Positions 57,797 through 64,000 of a stretch of DNA of 64,000 bases are shown one piece after another; position 1 is the first letter of the stretch, and every line of letters begins with the position of its first letter. Made by a program: the position numbers and the translations under genes. The stretch comes from Andrena cerasifolii. Taxonomy: Eukaryota; Arthropoda; Insecta; Hymenoptera; Andrenidae. The stretch covers positions 9,605,001 to 9,669,000 of the forward strand of contig NC_135132.1 in assembly GCF_050908995.1 (NCBI RefSeq), given 5' to 3'. Under the pieces are notes generated by a model. It searched no databases, was not told the DNA's origin, and saw only the letters and a list, made by a program, of their open reading frames with translations.

Positions 57797-58599
57797 GTAA
57801 GGTGAATGTCCCAATTTCTGCTCATTTCGTATCTTTTTTTTTTTATTATTATTATAAGCGTCACGTTTGTACTGTAGTTGCAACAAAATAATTGTAAATT
57901 ATTCGAACATTTACGCCAGTGCTGCGCGAGCTTGGGGGTAGGTAATCAAAGTGCAGCGTAAGCAACGAAATATTTTTAAAATCAGAGATTTTTTTAATGT
58001 ATTTTACCTGGTTGTCGTAAGGGTCACTGTTGGTATTCCATAATTGGGCAGGGATTTTTTGCAGTAAAAGTTCTTATTTAATAACAAAAACAGATACCGT
58101 ATTGCGCTCTGGATGTAGATTTTTTACTGGTTTTCATTATTTTAAGTAGAAAATAGGTGATTAGGTTTAGGGGCAAGTGAATCACCCTCGTGTCCGCATT
58201 TCTACTCACCAAAATTTTAGCAACAAAACCTCGCAATTCGATATATGCTGTAACCTCTATTTCTATTCGAAGGCATTTTATTATTTTTTTTTTTTTATCA
58301 TTATTTTATGGTTCACTGTAAGATGTAACTTATTTTTACCTGAAAAGGCAAGATATTATGTGAGCAGAAATTGGTACAAATGGTGAGTAGAAATACGTAA
58401 CTTAAAGCATTATATTTAATTACAAATTACTAGTGGTTAAACATCTTGAAATATCTTTCTTAAATAGTTTTCGACTGGTTGATTTATTACTAAAGAATTA
58501 ATCAATTACTCTGCAAATTTTGATCAAAAACAAATTTTCTACGCCTCCTTTCTGACGAGTAACCTCTTAAGTGAGCAGAAATTGGGACGTTCACCTTAC
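57797..58599. mobile_element. Non-autonomous element with 28-bp inverted ends (803 bp)
   Basis: The left end GTAAGGTGAATGTCCCAATT (continuing TCTGCTCA) matches the complement of the right end TGAGCAGA, AATTGGGACGTTCACCTTAC with one mismatch. Inside, a second pair (CGCATTTCTACTCACCA near 58176 and TGGTGAGTAGAAATACG near 58381) is also inverted. The flanks (AAGGC, CCGGG) show no clear duplication. No coding capacity was seen. Confidence 0.75.
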
Positions 58600-61142
58600 C
58601 CGGGGTGGCGGAGATGCGAAGAGTCCTGCGGTGTACGCGTTATGGAATCGAGCAATCTGATCCTCCTGCAGGAGGTAGCGGACTTCAAAGACACTCTTCT
58701 GCCTCGTCGATACCCCTAATCCTGCACCGTTAATGCACCTGTCCTCTTCAGCTTCGACCGGTTCCTCTTCATCATCCTAGGCGATCGGGTCTACTTCCCT
58801 CCTCGCGATGAATCTCGCCCTCTCTCCTGGACCCCACATTTGTCTCCCTGCGCAGCCCGAATGTCCTCCTGTCATCGATCTTCCCATTATTTTTACTTCG
58901 ACCTATTTCACCCCCCAGCTCGAGGATATTCATCTGCCCCCCTCCCACAATTTTATTTCGCGACTCTCCTCTAATTGCATCCCCCCAGTGGGGCCCCTTC
59001 TCGACTCCTACACCCCCTCCGCGTGGCCAGGTGGTTCAAGAGTTGCTTGCCTCCACCACAGCCTGCTGCTCCTCCAGCTTCCACTCGATCCTACGTACTC
59101 CTCTTCTTGTGCCAGGGGTAAATGGTCCTCCTAGGCAGGCCCGGTGGTTGGACACACTGGTCTTCTTTGCAGCTGTCCAGCATGCTGATCCTGGACGACT
59201 GATGGGAGCTTGTGATCCTCCGCTGCTTTGCAGGTGCTGGGCCCCTGCTGCTGACCCAAAACGCTGATTAGGGGTGACGTTGCCTCGGGTAGCTCTTGTG
59301 ACTCGCTCCTGGTGCAGGGTGGGCATCGATGATCAACTGATTGGTCAGTTCCAGTTGATGGGACTTTGGAAGTTGATGTAGGTCTGGGTTGGGCCCATCT
59401 CTCGTCACTCTTCTTTCTCTCAGAATTCTTCGCCTCCCAATCAACTTCTAGTTCCTTCCTCCATGTCTTCCCATCTTCACCCCCTAAATTCTGCCCACTC
59501 TCCTTCCTCCATTCCTCTAATTCCTCACCCCCACAAGCCCCTCCACAATTCTCCATCACCTTAACCGCCCTAATCCCGCGATTTCTCCTTTCCTAACCAA
59601 TCCCAATTCCACTTATTTATCTCTTCCGCAGTGCCCCCATCCCTCCCCTTCTTCGTCTACTTCCCCAGGCTCAGCTAGGTGAAATTAATTAGTTTCAACC
59701 CCTCGTAAGGGGCACAAGGCCTAACAACAAAAGCAGACAGTCAGACTGCAATTTGATCCCCGGAAAATATGCAAACGACCAAGGACTCCTTGGTAACGCC
59801 TGTGACGAAGTTCCGGGCCCAGTTCCCGGCGCCCAGAGGCTGCAACCAGATCCCAAGCCAGCAAAGAGCGAGCGCAGGCAGTGTTTTATTCTTCAGGTGT
59901 ATTTAGAGGCATGTGGGTTCTGTTTCTCTCATCTGTTCTCGGAGATTACGCCTCCCCGCAACCTGTAATCCCCTTCTGGCGTGCTGGCAAGACGGGGAAC
60001 GCTAATTATTTTTTAATTACCCCCATTTTCTCGTGGATCCAAGATGGACCAACCTGAGGCGAGTGAGGTAATGAGATTGTCTGGGCGCAGAGGATATTGT
60101 TCCTGGTAAACGAGCTTAATTTAATCACTCTTTGCATATTGGTTGTCATTTTCCTCTTCAAATCTCTCGAACTCTGGAGAACAGGAGTTGCGTAAGACCA
60201 CCCACGTCTACGAACTAGCTCCAGAATCGTGTGATCTATTTTCCAGCTGCTAAGGTTTTCTAGAAAAACACCAACATGAAACTTGGAGCCGAAAAGAAGA
60301 AGATTGGCCATTCCAAAGTGACAAACTTCTTCGCTCAGAAATTCAATCAATTCACCCCTGGGCAGATTTTTTTTTGATTCCCCGAAAATGCAAGCAGCGG
60401 GTCCATTATTTCCCTCCCGAATTAACCGAATTAATTTGAATGGAAGTCGCTTTTTCTGCTGGTAGTAGCGAGCGGTATTGGAGCGTGGCGTTTTCATTGA
60501 GTTTCGAACGGAATCACGGGGCGCATGTGTGATGACCTTTCGCGAAACGGGCGGATTTTACGTGTCCTGGACCGGTGCACGCGTTCTCGCCTCATGGACC
60601 CTCGTCTCGCGACGACTGACATCGCCCGAAGAGGTATAAAAATTATTTCCAAAGCTTCAACGGTGCACCGTGTGGCTTAGGGGTTGGAAGACGGAGGAGG
60701 GTGGCTCCTAACGCGGAGAAGTGTCCCGCTGGATCCGAGGCGGCCCGATTTACCGCGGTTCTGTTTCAATTTGGCACCGCTCCATTGGCCAGCCGTATAC
60801 TTCCCGACGGAATCCATCCGCTGAGCAGAAAAAGACGCCGGGGCTCGATATGAGAAACGATTTGGGACACTGGAGCCGGCTCCTTTGAAACAAATGGCGC
60901 GTTCATGACTCGGGCAAGAAAACGGCACGAAAACTCCGAGGCCCTCAGAGCTGGGAACACCCAAACGGAGATTATTCCACAAATATTAGGTTGCTGCAAA
61001 TCAAATGGCCCTTTTCTACAATTTAAACTTCTCGGCTTTGCAGCTTAGCTCTCGTTTGAAAAGTAGACGTCCCACGCGTGGTTTGGCGTATATAATTTCT
61101 GTTATATTGCGCGGTATAAATAATTAAAAACAGTTTTAATTG
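58600..61142. other. 2.5 kb without a supported gene
   Basis: CT-rich between about 58780 and 59640. Open frames there are low complexity and overlap on both strands. Nothing was recognised between 59640 and 61142. Confidence 0.45.
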
Positions 61143-61807
61143 ATCGTGGAAAATGAGGAAATTCGAATAATTTATTTGTACGAGTTGAAACTTGGTCACA
61201 GTGCGGCTGAGGCAACGCGGAATATGAATACTGCTTTTGGCAATGCTACTGCTAGTGATCGCACCACTAGGCGTTGGTGCGAAAAATTTGACGGTCTGCA
61301 CAGTGGCTGGATGCAGATGAAGCCCCAAAACATATGCCGAAACCGAACCTTCATCCGAGAAAGATTTTGGTGTCTGTATGGTGGTCAGCAAGGGGTGCTG
61401 TGCATTTTTCATTTTTAAAACGGGGTGAAACCATAAATCCAGACAAATACTGTCAAGAAATTTATATCATGTATGAAAAACTGCGTATTCAACAGCCGGC
61501 ACTGGTCTTCGTGATAATGCTCGACCACGCACTGCGAAACAAACCTTTAAAAAGTTAGCAGAATCGAAGTGCGAAGTTCTCCCTCACCCTCCTTGTTCTC
61601 CTGACCTTTCACCTAAAGACTACCATTTTTTTCAAGCACCTAGATATCGTTTTGATTGGAAACGTGTTTCGAGAAGAAATGGATGTAAAAACTGCATTCG
61701 CTGAATTTATTGCCTCTCGTACTCTGGATTTCTTTCAGAAGGGCAGTGGTGCACTTATTTCGCGTTGGGAGAAGTGTATTAAAGTCGATGGTGACTATTT
61801 TGATTGA
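61143..61807 (+). pseudogene. Decayed mariner transposase with internal deletion
   Basis: The N-terminal DNA-binding part is readable (EIRIIYLYELKLGHSAAEA...RTTRRWCEKF). The frame then jumps over the middle of the protein, including the region of the first catalytic Asp, to KILVSVWWSARGAVHF and later, in other frames, RDNARPRTAKQTFKKL, PHPPCSPDLSPKDYHFF (third Asp of the DD34D motif) and the C-terminal GDYFD before TGA at 61805-61807. At least two frameshifts are present. The order of blocks is that of mariner; the copy cannot encode a working enzyme. Confidence 0.88.
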
Positions 61808-64000
61808 CGAAATACGTATTAGGTTAGTCAAATAAAAGTTTAAATTAAAAAATAAAGAACCTAATATCAACGCAATGACAAGCTTCAAAAAATGTAAGAC
61901 TAAAATTCCCAAACCCCCGAAAATTAGTCGCGAGAAATATTCCGAAGCAAAAGCTGCTCCACGTAAAACACCGTCGAACCCTCCTGCCACGCTGAAAAAC
62001 ATCGATAATGCTCGAGCAAAAAAGAAGAGCGCAAAAATCTCTTAAACCGCTTTTAGGGGTGGGGGGGTTACATGATAATCGAAGAATCAAAATCGTACGG
62101 AGGGATACGGAGTCGAGAAAAAACGAGGACGAGTGGGAAGGAGCGGAGTAGTGGGGGGTTGGCTGAGGAGGGAGGGAGGGAGGGGAGAGGAGCTGGGCGG
62201 TGGAAACGTAAAGCTACGCTACTGCGCGTAGTAGCTCCGGAAGTATCAGTAGTAAAACCGTAGTAGTAAGTAGTAACGGCGTGTACGCAGGCGTACGCAC
62301 GTTCACCGTCGTTCTGTGGAGGGGGAGGAGGGGGCGAAAAAATGCATCGCAGTGGGAGATTCGAGGACGAAAGGGAGCGAGAAGAAGGAGCGTTTGCGGT
62401 TCGCTAGAACGAGAGGCTGAAAGGCGCCGGAGGAGCGGCTGCGCGCGGAGGGGAGAGCGACTGGCGGGTGGGGGGAGCGACGGAGGAGGGGCGAAGGATG
62501 CGAAGAGCGACTGGGAGGGGGGTAGGGGAGAGGTTGTTAATGAGAAGGAAGAATAGGAAAACTGTAATGAGGAGAAATATGGAATATAGGGCAGAGAGGA
62601 GATGTGGGGCGCAGGATGTGGAAGAAAGTGACGGATCGCGGATTGTGAAAGAGGAAAATGGCGAGAGGGGCAGAGGTGGTTGGAGGTGGGAATTAGAAAG
62701 AGAAATTTGAGGGGCGAGGAAGTGGAAATTGGGGGTGAAGGTAAACGAGGGAGAAACTGATCGGGTCTTGGCTGCCGAAGAAAACTAGGGAGGCCCGGTA
62801 GAGCCGCGGCGCACAAAAGAAGAAATCGAGTGGGACTTGAAACAAAGGCGGGGGAGACAATGGGGTGGATCGAAATTCGAGTATGGTCGGAGGGAGGAGG
62901 AGGAGGAAATACAAGGGGTTTGAACGGAGCTGAAGAAATACAAATACCTAAACAAAAGAAGGGACAACAGAAACACCCCCGATCCAAGGAAAATGAGAAT
63001 TCTCCAGCGTCCAAGAGAAGGCACGCCGACCCCTTTCGCCTCGGGAAGCCCGAGAAACATCCCACCCCCGAACCAAAAGAAGACACCAGGGACAATCAGG
63101 AGAAGAGAGCCAGGCGAGCCCAGCGAAGACGTTCAGGGGGAAAGAGAAAAATAAAGAAGGAACAGACAGGGTCACGGGGAAAAAAACTCGGGAGGGGAAG
63201 GAGGAGGGGGTGGGATCCTGCGATACGACGCCGGAGGGCAGCGCGCCTGCGTCTCGCGATCCTGAAGTGGCTCCGACTGAACTGAATTCACCCAGCCTTC
63301 GAGGGTGGCCTCTGTGTGTGTACGTGAACGTCTCCGCTCTCTTCCGTCCCGGGTGTTTGACCACATTTCCACGCTGGGTGCGCGCGCGCGCGCGCGCGAC
63401 AGCGCGAGCGCCTACTCTCCCAGAGGTCGATGCACGCCGGTGTTGGACTCTCTATGTGTCTACCGTGGGGCACATAAGAGAAGTATGTGGCTCGTATGTA
63501 CCGAGGTACGTACAATACGTGACATATATTGCGCTGGCTTTTTACCGAGTTAATACGGCCTCTGAGCGAGGCGTTGATTGCGACAAAGCTGCGTGTCCAA
63601 TTTTTTCTCTCTCTCTTTCTTTTTTCATCTCAGATTTCAAGGGGTGGCGGGAGCCATTTCGGGGCTTCCTGGAGGAGCCGAAGGTCCCCGGCAGCTTGGA
63701 GGACCCGGGGAGCTTCGAACTGTCCGTGGAGACCAAATGGGATTAATGAAATTGCCGTCTGGATATTAAGAGACGGGGGGATTTCGCGGCGCAGCTAATA
63801 TTGCCGTTTTCAAGGGGCAAGGTGCGCCCCGTGGATTCGAGTGGGTTTCGAGGGGAATGGATGCTTTTTTAGGACGAGCTGCGGTGGTTGAAGATTTGGA
63901 AGCTCGGTTTGTATTTTTGGCGGATTTTGGCTATGTAAATTTGGGCATATTCGCCGAAGCCAAGGGAGATCTGTTAAGGGTGGAGTTGCGAAAATGCACG
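61808..64000. other. Non-coding right end with a purine-rich tract
   Basis: No gene is supported. From about 62100 to 63230 the plus strand is strongly purine-rich (GGAGG, GAGAA, AGAAGGA), which alone explains the long Pro/Ser/Leu open frame on the minus strand. A (CG)9 run lies at 63381-63398. GC content is raised throughout. Confidence 0.5.
63381..63398. repeat. (CG)9 alternating run
   Basis: Nine uninterrupted CG dinucleotides, preceded by GTG and followed by ACAGCGCGAGCG. Such a run is able to adopt left-handed DNA. Confidence 0.95.

Noticed and set aside
62214..63095. 293-codon open frame on the minus strand rich in Pro, Ser and Leu
   Set aside because: It lies exactly on the purine-rich tract; its composition follows from the base bias, with no domain, repeat or splice structure.

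Overview
The window is nuclear DNA of an insect, most likely a hymenopteran (an ant or close relative). This rests on small phase-consistent introns, insect-type orthologues of TRIM23, COX7C, ethanolaminephosphotransferase, FNBP4 and SYD-1/RhoGAP100F, and a heavy load of short non-autonomous DNA transposons with hAT (8-bp), TTAA and TA-type target sites. Species cannot be named from the sequence alone.

Layout. (1) 1-3649, minus strand: TRIM23, whose last ARF-domain exon lies beyond the left edge. (2) 4716-6068, minus: an open reading frame for an IS630-Tc1-mariner-type transposase whose third catalytic acidic residue is replaced by lysine. (3) 6690-10680: two diverged copies of a dispersed repeat, one carrying twelve 170-bp tandem units. 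(4) 11357-11751, plus: COX7C (two exons). (5) 12719-15219, plus: ethanolaminephosphotransferase (EPT1/SELENOI type, eight exons), whose stop codon is a UGA close to the selenocysteine position of the vertebrate protein and is followed by seven more open codons. (6) 19594-26158, minus: FNBP4 with two WW domains (13 exons, 1036 codons plus stop, all phases consistent). (7) 26159-42374: about 16 kb with no gene I can support, holding four of the five copies of a hAT-like miniature element built of TTCGAA palindromes and two other hAT-like miniatures. (8) 42375-55302, minus: SYD-1/RhoGAP100F (PDZ, C2, RhoGAP; 18 exons seen), with a possible first coding exon at 56867-57145. (9) 57146-64000: non-coding as far as I can tell, with an 800-bp terminal-inverted-repeat element, a decayed mariner, a purine-rich tract and a CG alternation.

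The genes are ordinary housekeeping or neuronal genes and are not a functional cluster. TRIM23 is a ubiquitin ligase with GTPase domain, COX7C belongs to respiratory complex IV, EPT1 makes phosphatidylethanolamine, FNBP4 is a WW-domain nuclear protein, and SYD-1 is a presynaptic scaffold. The more unusual material is the mobile and repeat fraction, the UGA end of EPT1, and a SYD-1 exon open in two frames that could both be reached through tandem splice acceptors 4 nt apart. Exon borders were placed by hand from GT/AG sites, reading phase and remembered family sequences; no alignment or transcript data were available.
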